This document shows, in pieces, positions 26,438 through 35,377 of a stretch of DNA of 64,000 nucleotides (within the stretch, counting starts at the first letter, position 1; every line of letters begins with the position of its first letter). Location of the stretch: assembly GCF_014645355.1 (NCBI RefSeq), contig NZ_BMLS01000001.1:744001-808000 (forward strand). The letters run 5' to 3'. The notes beneath the pieces are model-generated. The model did not search any database. It saw only the letters and a program-made list of their open reading frames with translations, and was not told the DNA's origin. A program made the translations under genes and the position numbers. The DNA is from Bowmanella pacifica (GTDB taxonomy: Bacteria > Pseudomonadota > Gammaproteobacteria > Enterobacterales > Alteromonadaceae).

Positions 26438-27313
26438 ATGATGAAACAGCAAATCATCGACAAGATTGTATTGGTCGGCTGTGATCAGGCAGCGCTGGAA
26501 TCCCTGGGTAGTACCTTGTCTTCCTACCTGGCGGTTCAACTGGTTTCTTTTAGTCAAGTGGACGAAAGCTGTAATTGGCAGGCTGATATTGTCGGTTATG
26601 TCATGAGCGACATGGGTCCCAATCATCTGCACAATATCTCCCAGGTTCGCAGTCGCGTTGGTTGCAAACAACTCTTTGTGTTTACTGCCCATTTATCTAT
26701 TCCCTTGTTGTGCCAGTTGTTACGTACCCAAGTCACCGATGCCATGTTAACTCCCTGCATGCCCTCAGAGCTGCTGAGACTCACCAGTCACCTTAGCGAA
26801 CATTCTCAGGTCACCTGCCACCTCGATCATGACCAGCTACCGGCCCTGGCAGAAGCATTTTCAGATGTCAGCCAACATTCCCTGCATGAGGTGTTGCAAA
26901 CCGTTGAACACAACTTCGAGCGGAAACTATCTCAGCAAACCATTGCCAAGCAATTAAATATGAGTCCCAGTCGGCTAAGCCATATGTTCAAAGATCTATG
27001 TGGTATCGGTTTTTGCCATTATCTGGTCTGCCGTCGTCTGGAAGAGGCCGAGCTGATGCTGGCGCAATCCAAGGCCAATATCACTGCGGTAGCCTTTGAA
27101 CTGGGTTTTGCCAACCCGTCCCATTTTTGCCGGGCCTTTAAAGAGCATTTGGGTATCACGCCAACGGCCTACCTTGGTGGGGAACGGCATGTCAGCCTCA
27201 GTCCCTTATACCAACGCTACCTGAATTTACGTGCCGAGATCTTGCCAGCCATCACTATGGCAGCCAGACGCCAGGCTCTGGCGCAACGCGCCCATTTGCG
27301 CGTTGCAAATTAG
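26438..27313 (+). CDS. AraC-family regulator with a degenerate receiver-like N-terminus
   Basis: A 291-residue protein. The C-terminal third is an AraC/XylS DNA-binding domain: LSQQTIAKQLNMSPSRLSHM and ITAVAFELGFANPSHFCRAF, followed by GITPTAYL. The first 130 residues have the alternating strand/helix look of a response-regulator receiver (DKIVLVGCDQAALESL, ADIVGYVMSD, LFVFTA) but lack the acidic pocket and phospho-Asp. ATG 26438 is used, with GAGG 9 bases upstream; a GTG at 26423 is possible. The next gene (L,D-transpeptidase) begins 15 bp after its stop, and the tad locus follows, so it may control these. Target genes are inferred from position only. Confidence 0.78.
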   Translation: MMKQQIIDKIVLVGCDQAALESLGSTLSSYLAVQLVSFSQVDESCNWQADIVGYVMSDMGPNHLHNISQVRSRVGCKQLFVFTAHLSIPLLCQLLRTQVTDAMLTPCMPSELLRLTSHLSEHSQVTCHLDHDQLPALAEAFSDVSQHSLHEVLQTVEHNFERKLSQQTIAKQLNMSPSRLSHMFKDLCGIGFCHYLVCRRLEEAELMLAQSKANITAVAFELGFANPSHFCRAFKEHLGITPTAYLGGERHVSLSPLYQRYLNLRAEILPAITMAARRQALAQRAHLRVAN

Positions 27314-27328
27314 ACACAAGGCAAGGGC

Positions 27329-28765
27329 ATGCACCGTTATTTGCAAGTTTTGCTGTTGCTGCTCTGGCTGCCCACGCTATTGGCAGCCGAGCCTACCCAT
27401 AACTATCAGGCACTTCGTACAGCCAACCAAAACCAGACATTGTGGCTGGACAACGGCCATCTGAATCAGGCCGGCTTAACCCTGACCAGTTTATTGGCAG
27501 ACCTGGGTCTGCGCGCCAGTGCTCTGCTATCAGAGACCGAGAAGCAAAAGCCGCAGCAGACCGACCAACAGCTCACCCTGCAACTGCTGAACGCCATCAA
27601 CCGAACTCTGGGTCATCAAGTCCCGCAACCTCTTATACAACAAGTCGATTTACTGCAGGCAATCAACCAACAGCAGTTAGACCAGTTGATTGACCAGCAT
27701 TTGCCCCGTTTTGAGCAAATGCTCGCGCTGCGCAGTGCCATTGCCCGCTTCAGAACCTTGTCTAAAATGCCCTGGCCGCAGTTGGCCAAGGACTTCCAGC
27801 CCAAACTGGGACAAAGTAATCCCCAGGTACAAGCGCTGAAAAACATGCTTAGCTTACTTGGCGATTTGCCGTCCCACACCACCACCTGGTGGGATCCGCA
27901 AAGTATCGCGGCCTTAAAAGCCTTTCAGTTGCGCATGGGCCTTCCCCCTCATGGGCAGTTGGACACTACAACCAAAGCCGCCCTTAACATAACGCCCATT
28001 CAGCGGCTGGCAATACTGCAGCGTAATCTTCAGCGGCTGCTATCGCTGCCTGCCGCCCCACCCGCACAGTATATCGAGGTGAATATTCCCGACGCCCGGC
28101 TGAACTTGTTTGCCTCTGGTCATGTCATCCTGAGCATGCCAGTGATAGTGGGCGCCCCTGACAGCCAGACCCCCTTAATGGTCACAGAAGTAAGCTCTAT
28201 CTCCCTCAACCCGCTGTGGCGGCCGCCGGCCAGTATCATTCAGCGCGAACTGTTACCTGCGCTGCGCACCGATCCCAAAAGCTATGACCAACAAGGATTC
28301 AGATGGCAAAGCCCCAGCGGCGAATTCATCGCACTCAATGCCTCCCAAGCAACCCAAGCAGGTTACAGACTGGTGCAATTGCCCGGACCACACAATGCAC
28401 TGGGCCAATACCGCTTCAATATCAAAAACCACGACGCCATTTATTTACATGACACGCCGGCCAAATCCCTGTTCAGACAAGAGCAGCGAGCACTCAGTCA
28501 CGGCTGCATCAGATTAGCTGATGCCCAGGCACTGGCAATGGCCTTGATCGGTTTAGAACCGGCAGAACGTCAACAACGTCTCACTCAGCAGCTGGCCAAA
28601 GAGACTTCTTTTGGCATTGCACTTACGCAAAGCATCCCTGTTTATCTTAACTACCAAAGTGTGGTAATTCGGGCCGATGGCAAGCTGCAATGGCTGGCCG
28701 ACCCTTACGGCCTTGACCAAATAACCACGCCCCAAACCGCGTCGTTACTGGCTTTACGCAACTAA
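27329..28765 (+). CDS. L,D-transpeptidase (YkuD domain) with peptidoglycan-binding domain
   Basis: A 478-residue exported protein (signal peptide to about residue 20) with an N-terminal helical domain, a PG-binding-1-type segment (WDPQSIAALKAFQLRMGLPP), and a YkuD catalytic domain (YIEVNIPDARLNLF, then the active-site motif SHGCIRLADA with the nucleophilic Cys). The layout matches the YcbB/LdtD group that forms 3-3 cross-links in peptidoglycan. It lies between an AraC gene and the tad pilus genes on the same strand; remodelling of the wall for the pilus machine is a possible reason but not shown. Confidence 0.92.
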   Translation: MHRYLQVLLLLLWLPTLLAAEPTHNYQALRTANQNQTLWLDNGHLNQAGLTLTSLLADLGLRASALLSETEKQKPQQTDQQLTLQLLNAINRTLGHQVPQPLIQQVDLLQAINQQQLDQLIDQHLPRFEQMLALRSAIARFRTLSKMPWPQLAKDFQPKLGQSNPQVQALKNMLSLLGDLPSHTTTWWDPQSIAALKAFQLRMGLPPHGQLDTTTKAALNITPIQRLAILQRNLQRLLSLPAAPPAQYIEVNIPDARLNLFASGHVILSMPVIVGAPDSQTPLMVTEVSSISLNPLWRPPASIIQRELLPALRTDPKSYDQQGFRWQSPSGEFIALNASQATQAGYRLVQLPGPHNALGQYRFNIKNHDAIYLHDTPAKSLFRQEQRALSHGCIRLADAQALAMALIGLEPAERQQRLTQQLAKETSFGIALTQSIPVYLNYQSVVIRADGKLQWLADPYGLDQITTPQTASLLALRN

Positions 28766-28784
28766 ATTGCCTTTGTGCAATTTA
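28763..28784. promoter_or_regulatory. Palindrome overlapping the transpeptidase stop codon
   Basis: TAAATTGC/GCAATTTA, perfect eight-base arms around CTTTGT. There is no T-run, so it may be an operator or processing hairpin upstream of the pilin gene rather than a terminator. It is 125 bp before the flp start; no clear promoter could be assigned in the rest of that gap. Confidence 0.45.
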
Positions 28785-28909
28785 ATGCAACACAACGCAA
28801 TCCGTTAATAACAGCCCTTGCCCTTCGTTGCCTAAGGTTTAAGTAACCAAAACGTTTACGTGGCGGTTATGACCTTATCGGTAATTCGGATTGTTTTGAG
28901 GAGCATCCA

Positions 28910-29107
28910 ATGAAAACTATCAGCAACATTATGAAAGACTTCTGGAACGACGAATCAGGCCTGACTGCTGTGGAGTATGCCATTGCTGGCTCTCTGGTAG
29001 TAGGTGGACTGGTTGCCGCCTTCGAAGAGCTGGGTACAGCCACCAAAGACACTATTGGTGATCTGTGCACTGCCGCCGGCGGTTCAGACTGCGACGGCGC
29101 ATCTTAA
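28910..29107 (+). CDS. flp: Flp-type pilin (type IVb)
   Basis: A 65-residue prepilin. The type IVb cleavage region is visible: a short leader, then G-LTAVEYAIAGSLVVGGLVAAF, with Glu at +5 and Tyr at +6 after the probable G/L cleavage point (after residue 17). A hydrophobic helix is followed by a short polar tail with two cysteines (DLC and SDC) that could form a disulphide. GAGGAG precedes the ATG. It is the first gene of the tad locus and the major pilus subunit; processing would be by the peptidase encoded 33 bp downstream. Confidence 0.95.
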   Translation: MKTISNIMKDFWNDESGLTAVEYAIAGSLVVGGLVAAFEELGTATKDTIGDLCTAAGGSDCDGAS

Positions 29108-29140
29108 GTCTTTCCCTTCGACCCAGGCAGGAGAAGTCAG

Positions 29141-29704
29141 ATGACAAGTTCAATCCTCATGCTCCAAATAGCTGTCACCGCTTGTACTTTAGGGCTGGCC
29201 GTCTATTTTGATTTTCGTGACATGCGGATCCCGAACAAGCTGTGTGTCCTGGCGCTCATTGCCGGTTTACTTGTGAACACCGTGGCCAGCGGATGGCTCG
29301 GCCTTTCCTTAGCCCTGGCCGGAGCCGTACTTGGCCTGGGACTGTTATTCCCCATTTATTACAAAGGTTTTCTCGGTGCTGGTGATGTCAAACTCATGAC
29401 CGCCCTCGGTGCCGTTATCGGTCCGCAGCAACTGCTGTGGACCTTGGCCTTCGGCATCATGGCCGGCGGCGTCATCAGCGCCCTACTTGGCTTGCATCAG
29501 GCGGGCTTCGGGGGTCTGAAACAAACTGCAGCCCGCCTTTACTATTGCATCGGCCTGAGACGCTACATTCCCCCCAGCAACACCGAACTGGCCTCAGTAC
29601 AAGTGCCTTATGCCCCATCTCTGGCGATTGGCTGGCTGCTGGCTTTCTATCTTTACGGCGACAACCAACATCTGGTAGCCGGTTTTATGCAGCTTTTAGG
29701 GTGA
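29141..29704 (+). CDS. tadV: Prepilin peptidase TadV/CpaA (A24 family)
   Basis: A 187-residue inner-membrane aspartic peptidase with six or so membrane segments. The two catalytic aspartates are in FDFRDMRIPN and GAGDVKLM. It has only the peptidase domain, without the N-terminal methylase part of PilD, as is usual in tad loci. It cleaves the Flp prepilin and the TadE/TadF pseudopilins. AGGAG lies upstream of the ATG. The stop overlaps the ribosome-binding region of the AAA+ gene. Confidence 0.94.
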   Translation: MTSSILMLQIAVTACTLGLAVYFDFRDMRIPNKLCVLALIAGLLVNTVASGWLGLSLALAGAVLGLGLLFPIYYKGFLGAGDVKLMTALGAVIGPQQLLWTLAFGIMAGGVISALLGLHQAGFGGLKQTAARLYYCIGLRRYIPPSNTELASVQVPYAPSLAIGWLLAFYLYGDNQHLVAGFMQLLG

Positions 29705-29709
29705 GCGTC

Positions 29710-31014
29710 ATGGGTATGCCAATTCAAAATCACAGTGACAGCCAGCTATTCAGCGCCTCATCGGCAGGGCTGGCAAGTCTGCCAGGCTCCATTGAGGCTA
29801 CCGGCCTGAGTGAAAATCTGCTGATGCAACTGATGATCAAGCTGCTGCATTTTCGCCAGGTGGCCACGTTGTCTGAACTTAGTGAAGGTCTGGCGCTTAG
29901 CGGCCTGGTGTGCCAGACCCTGTTGGAGAAAGCCAAGCGTCTGCAATGGCTGGAGAATCTGCAAGCTGGCCAGCACGGTCAGATGCGCTATACCCTAAGC
30001 GGCCTGGGCAGACTGGAAGCCGAACGGGCGCTGCAGGCCAGCGGCTATATTGGTGCCGCTCCCGTGCCCCTTAATCAATACAGCGATATCTGTCTACGTC
30101 AGACTCATCGCCAATACCAAATTACCCAATCACAGATGCATCAGTGCCTGCAAGGTATGATCTTCGCCGATGATGCCCTGGATACCCTGGGGGCCGCCCT
30201 TAATTCCAGCAAGCCCACCTTGCTTTATGGCCCTCCCGGCGTTGGTAAAAGTTACTTATGCCGGCATATCATCAAAGTGTTGGATGACCATGTATTAGTT
30301 CCTCACGCCCTTGAGGTGAATGGCCAAGTCATTCAGATTCTCGATCCACAAGTGCATGAAGCCGTCGATACCGCCCCAACTGGCTCACTAATGCAGTCCA
30401 GCCACGATCCACGTTGGGTGAAATGCCGCCGTCCATTAATTGTTACCGGCGGTGAACTGACCGAGTCTATGCTGGAAGTCGGTTTCGATTCCACCAGCCG
30501 CTTGTATAAAGCGCCACTGCAACTCAAAGCCAATAACGGCATTCTGCTGTTGGATGATTTAGGCCGGCAGAAAATCTCCCCGGCCCAGCTGTTTAACCGC
30601 TGGATTATTCCGCTCGAAGAACGTCGCGACTTCCTGGCCCTACAAAACGGTATTCACTTCTGTATCCCCTTTGAGTTGGTATTGCTGTTTTCAACCAACC
30701 TGTCACCCAGCGCCTTAATGGACAACGCGTTTTTACGTCGGCTCGGTTACAAAATCGAATTGCAGCCGATGTCAGCGGATGCCTACAGACAAGTGTGGCA
30801 AGACAACTGCCAGAAGCTGAATTTGCAGTGTGAGGCCGAGGTGTTTGAGCACCTGCTTGAGCAACTGCACGCCAGCAGTAATAAACCATTATTTCCGTGC
30901 TACCCGAGAGATCTGCTCAGTCTGATCCGCGACGCCCAGGTCTATCAGGGCCTGCCCAATCTGGTCAGCAAACAACAGCTGAATCAGGCCTGGCAACATT
31001 ACTTTGTCGAGTAG
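29710..31014 (+). CDS. AAA+ ATPase with winged-helix-like N-terminus, inside the tad locus
   Basis: A 434-residue protein. Residues about 30-110 look like a winged-helix domain (ATLSELSEGLALSGLVCQTL, then MRYTLSGLGRLEAERAL). The ATPase core follows: Walker A GPPGVGKSYLC, Walker B GILLLDDLGRQ, and a sensor-1-like LFSTNLSP. It is neither TadA nor TadZ, and is not part of the minimal flp-tad-rcp set. It sits between the prepilin peptidase and CpaB genes in the same transcript. A longer frame begins at 29437 inside tadV; ATG 29710 is chosen because AGGG lies 8 bases before it. Role in pilus assembly or its regulation is inferred from position only. Confidence 0.8.
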   Translation: MGMPIQNHSDSQLFSASSAGLASLPGSIEATGLSENLLMQLMIKLLHFRQVATLSELSEGLALSGLVCQTLLEKAKRLQWLENLQAGQHGQMRYTLSGLGRLEAERALQASGYIGAAPVPLNQYSDICLRQTHRQYQITQSQMHQCLQGMIFADDALDTLGAALNSSKPTLLYGPPGVGKSYLCRHIIKVLDDHVLVPHALEVNGQVIQILDPQVHEAVDTAPTGSLMQSSHDPRWVKCRRPLIVTGGELTESMLEVGFDSTSRLYKAPLQLKANNGILLLDDLGRQKISPAQLFNRWIIPLEERRDFLALQNGIHFCIPFELVLLFSTNLSPSALMDNAFLRRLGYKIELQPMSADAYRQVWQDNCQKLNLQCEAEVFEHLLEQLHASSNKPLFPCYPRDLLSLIRDAQVYQGLPNLVSKQQLNQAWQHYFVE

Positions 31015-31038
31015 CTCAATAACCACGAGGGTAACGCG

Positions 31039-31833
31039 ATGAAAAAGAACACCATAAGTTTCCTGGCACTGTCCGCCATCTTCGGGGTTGGCGCCGTGTA
31101 TGTGGCCAACAAATGGCTGATGCAATCTACCACGGTAGAAAAAGCCCCGGATCAGCAGCAAGTGGCCGTGGTCAGCATTCCGGTTGCCACCGGCACTATT
31201 CTTGAGGCCAAGCATGTCAGAATGCGGGCCTACCCAGATAACCTGCTGCCCGCCAACGCAGTGCAAAATCTCGATGATCTGGTGGGCAAAGTCGCCCGTG
31301 AGCCACTCTACCCCGGCGATATTCTGCGCGCCGAACGTCTGGCCAGCAAAGGCGACGGCAGTTCCCTGGCCAGCCTCATCAATGAAAGTATGCGCGCCGT
31401 CACTATCCGTGTGGATGACGTAGTGGGTGTGGCCGGCTTCCTGTTACCAGGTAACAGAGTCGATATCTTCAATACCTTCAAGAAAAACGGCAAAACCCTA
31501 ACCGAAATGGCGTTGGAAAATGTGCGGGTGCTGGCTATCGACCAAAGCGCCCAGAACAATGAAAACAAGCCCAAAGTAGTACGGGCCGTGACCGTGGAAG
31601 TCAGCGTCGAACAGGCCGAAACCCTGGTTAATGCACGCTCCCGGGGATCCTTGCAACTGGCACTACGTAATCCTATCGATCAGACCGAAGTGCTGGCCAA
31701 TAAACCTGAACCTGAGGAGGTCGTGGCCTCGCCAACAGAGCCGGTAGTGGCTAAAGCAGCGGCACCGGTCAGCAGTTCAAAAGTAGATATTATCCGTGGC
31801 ACCACACAGGAATCCGTGCGTGTTGATCTGTAA
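31039..31833 (+). CDS. cpaB: Flp pilus assembly protein CpaB/RcpC
   Basis: A 264-residue protein with an N-terminal membrane anchor (residues about 6-27), an SAF domain (VAVVSIPVATGTILEAKHVR) and an RcpC-type beta-rich domain with VRVDDVVGVAGFLLPGNRVD. CpaB/RcpC proteins sit at the secretin in the periplasm. The last 40 residues are Pro/Ala/Val-rich and likely flexible. AGGG lies upstream of the ATG; the secretin gene follows 28 bp later. Confidence 0.92.
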   Translation: MKKNTISFLALSAIFGVGAVYVANKWLMQSTTVEKAPDQQQVAVVSIPVATGTILEAKHVRMRAYPDNLLPANAVQNLDDLVGKVAREPLYPGDILRAERLASKGDGSSLASLINESMRAVTIRVDDVVGVAGFLLPGNRVDIFNTFKKNGKTLTEMALENVRVLAIDQSAQNNENKPKVVRAVTVEVSVEQAETLVNARSRGSLQLALRNPIDQTEVLANKPEPEEVVASPTEPVVAKAAAPVSSSKVDIIRGTTQESVRVDL

Positions 31834-31861
31834 CCAGACAAGCAGCTTGGGAGAAACGACG

Positions 31862-33382
31862 ATGTATAGTTCAAAAGTAGGCGTTTCAGGCATTGCGTTG
31901 TGGGTTCTGTTCGGCATCCTGTTCCTGTACAGATTGCTGGTTCCCGACTTCGCTTATGCTGGCGGCCCCTTGGCCGAGATTAACGATACCGTGCGGGTAC
32001 CTATTTATAAATCCCGTAACCTGCCATTGCAAAAAAGTGCCAACCGCGTCTCTGTGGGTAATCCAGAGATCGCCGATATTCTTATTCTGCGCAGTAAAGA
32101 GCTGTATATAGTAGGTAAGGCACTGGGCACCACCAACGTGATGATCTGGGATGAACAGGATGCGCTGGTAGACGTAGTAAACCTAGAGGTTACCCATGAT
32201 CTGCTGGGCTTGCGCGAGCATCTGCATACTTACCTGCCCGGCGAAGACATTGGCGTTTATAGCTCACAAGGCCAGTTGGTGCTCTCCGGTCAGGCCTCAT
32301 CATTAGGCGCCATGACCCGTGCTACCGAGCTGGCACAGGGCTTCTCTGACGCGGCCAGCACCGAGGAAAGTAAAAGCCGGGTTCTGAATATGCTCAGTGT
32401 CGGCGGCGCTCAGCAGGTTATGCTGGAAGTGGTGGTGGCCGAAGTCAGCACCGAGCTGTCACGCACCTTCGACTCCAACTTCCAATTGCTGTTTAGTGGC
32501 AGCGATGCCGTTGGCGGCTTGGTGAACGGTTCGCAAATGCTCGACAGCGTCACCGATCTCAGCAGCAAAACCACCAGCATCACCAGCACTGGCTCCACCA
32601 GCCTGTCCAGCGGCGCGTTTGGCTCCTATCTAAGCGGCGATATGCTGATTAACTTCTCGCTGGATATCGCCAAGCGCAACGGCCTGGCTAAGATTCTGGC
32701 CGAACCCAATATCACCGCCCTAAGTGGCCAAAAGGCTCAGTTCCTGTCTGGCGGCGAATACCCTGTACCAGTACCCAGTCGTGAAGGCACCACCATCCAG
32801 TATCGTGATTTCGGGGTCGGTGTCAGCTTTCTGCCTACCGTGCTGGACAGCGGCAAAATTAACTTAAACCTTAAAGTGCTGGTCAGCGAACTGAGCAACA
32901 ACAATGCCGTCGGTATCACTCCTATAGGCTCTACCGCCTCCCTGGTCATCCCATCGATCGTCAAACGCACCTCAGAAACCACAGTGGAGCTGGGTGACGG
33001 TCAGACTATTGCCATCAGCGGCCTGCTCAGTGACAACCTGCGTGAACGGGTAGACAAGCTGCCAGGCCTGGGTGATGTCCCCATTCTTGGCCAACTGTTC
33101 CGCAGCCAGCAATACGTTAACGGTCAGTCAGAGCTGGTCATTATGGTCACCCCCAGACTCGTGCGCCCTTTCAATAAACAAGGGGTCAAACTGCCCACCG
33201 ACGGCTTTGTGCCCAGCACCGACTTGGAGTTTTACCTGCTGGGCAAAACCTCAGGTCATAAAGGCAAGGGGAATCAATACGCCCCCAGTGCCAGCAACCC
33301 CGAGCACACTGGTGTGATGCATACCCGCGGCACCCAGGAACAATACGGTCACGAAGTTCGTAACGAAGGAGAGCAACAATGA
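31862..33382 (+). CDS. cpaC: Flp pilus outer-membrane secretin CpaC/RcpA
   Basis: A 506-residue secretin. A membrane/signal segment lies at residues about 8-35, then the pilus N-terminal domain (LQKSANRVSVGNPEIADILI), a BON-like stretch (YLPGEDIGVYSSQGQLVLSG) and the secretin core (LAKILAEPNITALSGQKAQF and VPILGQLFRSQ). It forms the outer-membrane pore through which the Flp pilus leaves. An earlier in-frame ATG inside cpaB (31796) is rejected: GGAG lies 8 bases before ATG 31862. The stop overlaps the next start by 4 bp. Confidence 0.94.
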   Translation: MYSSKVGVSGIALWVLFGILFLYRLLVPDFAYAGGPLAEINDTVRVPIYKSRNLPLQKSANRVSVGNPEIADILILRSKELYIVGKALGTTNVMIWDEQDALVDVVNLEVTHDLLGLREHLHTYLPGEDIGVYSSQGQLVLSGQASSLGAMTRATELAQGFSDAASTEESKSRVLNMLSVGGAQQVMLEVVVAEVSTELSRTFDSNFQLLFSGSDAVGGLVNGSQMLDSVTDLSSKTTSITSTGSTSLSSGAFGSYLSGDMLINFSLDIAKRNGLAKILAEPNITALSGQKAQFLSGGEYPVPVPSREGTTIQYRDFGVGVSFLPTVLDSGKINLNLKVLVSELSNNNAVGITPIGSTASLVIPSIVKRTSETTVELGDGQTIAISGLLSDNLRERVDKLPGLGDVPILGQLFRSQQYVNGQSELVIMVTPRLVRPFNKQGVKLPTDGFVPSTDLEFYLLGKTSGHKGKGNQYAPSASNPEHTGVMHTRGTQEQYGHEVRNEGEQQ

Positions 33383-33648
33383 AAGCCACTATTAGCACCC
33401 TGAGTCTGGCGTTGTTGCTCAGCGCCTGCGCCAGTCAGCCCGATTACCAGTTGTCTGGAGCCACGGCCGCCATCCGCGATATGCAGGTGCTGGATCCTCA
33501 GGCAGCCGAGCGCAATGAAGGCACAGTTCGTGAACTCGACGGCCCGTACGCCGAACAGGTAATGAGCAATGCCCGTAACAGTCAGGCAGAGGCCAGCATC
33601 GCCAGACAGATCAGCACGCAGCAGTCCGGCAAATCTGCCCGTCAATAA
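33379..33648 (+). CDS. Small tad-locus lipoprotein (position of RcpB)
   Basis: An 89-residue lipoprotein with lipobox LLSAC (Cys18). The mature part is polar and shows no recognised domain. Its ATGA overlap with the secretin stop implies coupled synthesis. In other tad loci an outer-membrane protein or lipoprotein (RcpB or a pilotin) is encoded beside the secretin, so this may be its pilotin or accessory lipoprotein; homology to RcpB is not evident by eye. Confidence 0.75.
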   Translation: MKATISTLSLALLLSACASQPDYQLSGATAAIRDMQVLDPQAAERNEGTVRELDGPYAEQVMSNARNSQAEASIARQISTQQSGKSARQ

Positions 33649-33657
33649 GGTGATGTG

Positions 33658-34920
33658 ATGAAAGCCACTATCCAAACTCCAAGCAAACAACAGGGCAATA
33701 TTCTGGTGCTGGTTGCCATTGGCCTGGCCGCCATGCTGTCCATCGCGGCCCTGGCGCTGGATAGTGGCCATTTGCTGCTGAACAAATCACGTTTACAGTC
33801 CCTGGTAGACAGCGCCGCGTTGCACGGTGCTAAAGAACTTGATTTAGGCATGAGCCATAACCAAACCCGAGAAGCCGTGCTCGCCGTCTTACAGAACAAC
33901 CTGCAACATCAGGATATGCAAGAACTGGCCGATGCCTTGCAACTGGCTGGCGCTGACAACGGTAGCGAGCAGATGACCAGCCAACTGGAGGTCAGCTTTT
34001 CGATGCGGGCCGATCCCTTTGTAGCCACATCAGACCCTGCCGCCCGCTACGTTAAAGTCACGCTGGAAGATATCCCCTTGCAGAATTTTCTGGCCCAGTT
34101 ACTGAACCTGAATAAAAACGTCGCGGCCAATGCCCTGGCCGGTCCCAGCACCGCACTGGATGAATGTTTCGACAATCTGGTGCCTATGGTGGTGTGCGGT
34201 ATTCCTGGTCAGCCAGATTATGGCCTTCCTCTTAACCAGCTGTATCTGATGAAAATGGGCAGCACCACCGGCTCGCCTATTGGCCCCGGTAACTTCCAGC
34301 TGATTCGACTAGGCGATAACAGCGGTGGTAGTGATATCCGTGACGCCATGGCCGGCATGGATTACCTGGGTGAGGCTTGTTACAGCCACGGTGGCGATGA
34401 CAGCCATATTCCCACCGAGCCCGGTAATACCACAGGCCCGGTTGCCCAAGGTCTGAACACCCGGCTTGGGCAATGGAGCGGCCCGGTGGACGAGTACAAT
34501 GCACCGCGGGATTTTAATGTTTGCCAGGGCGAAAAAATCAACCTGACCAATGAAGGCCAACTGGAAGAAGGCGCAGAGGACAAAGCCTACCGTTATGCCA
34601 ATTACCAGACCGACCTTAGCTGCGGCGCCTACAACGGTGACATCATCGAGGCTGAGCCGGCCAAGGCGCAGCGCCGCATTCTGCAGGTGATGATTGGTGA
34701 CTGCACCGGTGAAACCCACGGCTCGTCTAACATCGATTATTTGGGGGCAGGTTGTTTCTTCCTGACCCAGGAAGTGGCCAACAAAGGCAATGAGTCCTAT
34801 GTCATCGGTGAGTTTATTGAGTCCTGTGCCTCCACAGGCACCCCGTCTGGCGATGCCTCCGATGGCATTGGTCCCTACACCATTGTCTTGTACCACGTAC
34901 CAGGCAGCACGGATTCATAA
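33658..34920 (+). CDS. tadG: TadG-like pilus assembly protein
   Basis: A 420-residue protein with one N-terminal membrane segment preceded by the TadE/G-type start (QQGNILVLVAIGLAAMLSIAALALDSGHLLL) and the NKSRLQSLVDSAALHGAKEL stretch typical of putative Flp pilus-assembly TadG (DUF2134/TadE-like) proteins. The long extracellular part holds at least eight cysteines, so disulphides are likely. No von Willebrand A domain with a clear MIDAS motif was seen, unlike many TadG proteins. ATG 33658 is preferred over GTG 33655 because AAGG lies 7 bases upstream. May act as a minor pilin or tip component. Confidence 0.82.
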   Translation: MKATIQTPSKQQGNILVLVAIGLAAMLSIAALALDSGHLLLNKSRLQSLVDSAALHGAKELDLGMSHNQTREAVLAVLQNNLQHQDMQELADALQLAGADNGSEQMTSQLEVSFSMRADPFVATSDPAARYVKVTLEDIPLQNFLAQLLNLNKNVAANALAGPSTALDECFDNLVPMVVCGIPGQPDYGLPLNQLYLMKMGSTTGSPIGPGNFQLIRLGDNSGGSDIRDAMAGMDYLGEACYSHGGDDSHIPTEPGNTTGPVAQGLNTRLGQWSGPVDEYNAPRDFNVCQGEKINLTNEGQLEEGAEDKAYRYANYQTDLSCGAYNGDIIEAEPAKAQRRILQVMIGDCTGETHGSSNIDYLGAGCFFLTQEVANKGNESYVIGEFIESCASTGTPSGDASDGIGPYTIVLYHVPGSTDS

Positions 34921-34930
34921 GGGGCGCAAA

Positions 34931-35377
34931 ATGCAAAATCAAACTCACAAACAAGCCGGCTTCGCTGCCATCGAGTACACCCTGGCAGCACCATTGATGT
35001 TCCTGCTGATCTTTGCCGTTGCCGAGTTTGGTCGCCTGCTCTATCAATACAACATTCTGACCCAGGCAGTGCGTGATGCCGGCCGCTATCTGAGTAACAA
35101 CGCCAGACCCGGCACCACCGGCATTATTGAATTGACCGACGACAACAAGACCAGAACAGAGAAATTACTGCGCTACGGCGACCTGACCAGCAACCAGTTG
35201 CTGCTGCCCAATCTGAACAATGCCGTCATTACTTACAGCAGCAGTGGTGATTTGGTCAGCATCAGTGTCAGTTACCCCTGGCAACCCATCTTTGCCAGCA
35301 ACCTGTTCGATCCCGATGGACAAGGTATGTCGCTGGATTTTCCCTTGGTTGCCAACTACACCATGAGGGCGCTGTGA
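34931..35377 (+). CDS. tadE: TadE-like pseudopilin
   Basis: A 148-residue pseudopilin with KQAGFAAIEYTLAAPLMFLL, the TadE-type G/F-A-A-I-E-Y cleavage region followed by a membrane helix, and a mostly polar C-terminal domain. TadE-like proteins are processed by TadV and needed for pilus formation. The start ATG 34931 begins at the hydrophobic leader; the longer frame upstream lies inside tadG. The stop overlaps the next gene's start (TGATG). Confidence 0.88.
   Translation: MQNQTHKQAGFAAIEYTLAAPLMFLLIFAVAEFGRLLYQYNILTQAVRDAGRYLSNNARPGTTGIIELTDDNKTRTEKLLRYGDLTSNQLLLPNLNNAVITYSSSGDLVSISVSYPWQPIFASNLFDPDGQGMSLDFPLVANYTMRAL

Noticed and set aside
34309-34896. 195-codon minus-strand frame
   Set aside because: Antisense to tadG within a continuous + strand pilus operon; no promoter or ribosome site.
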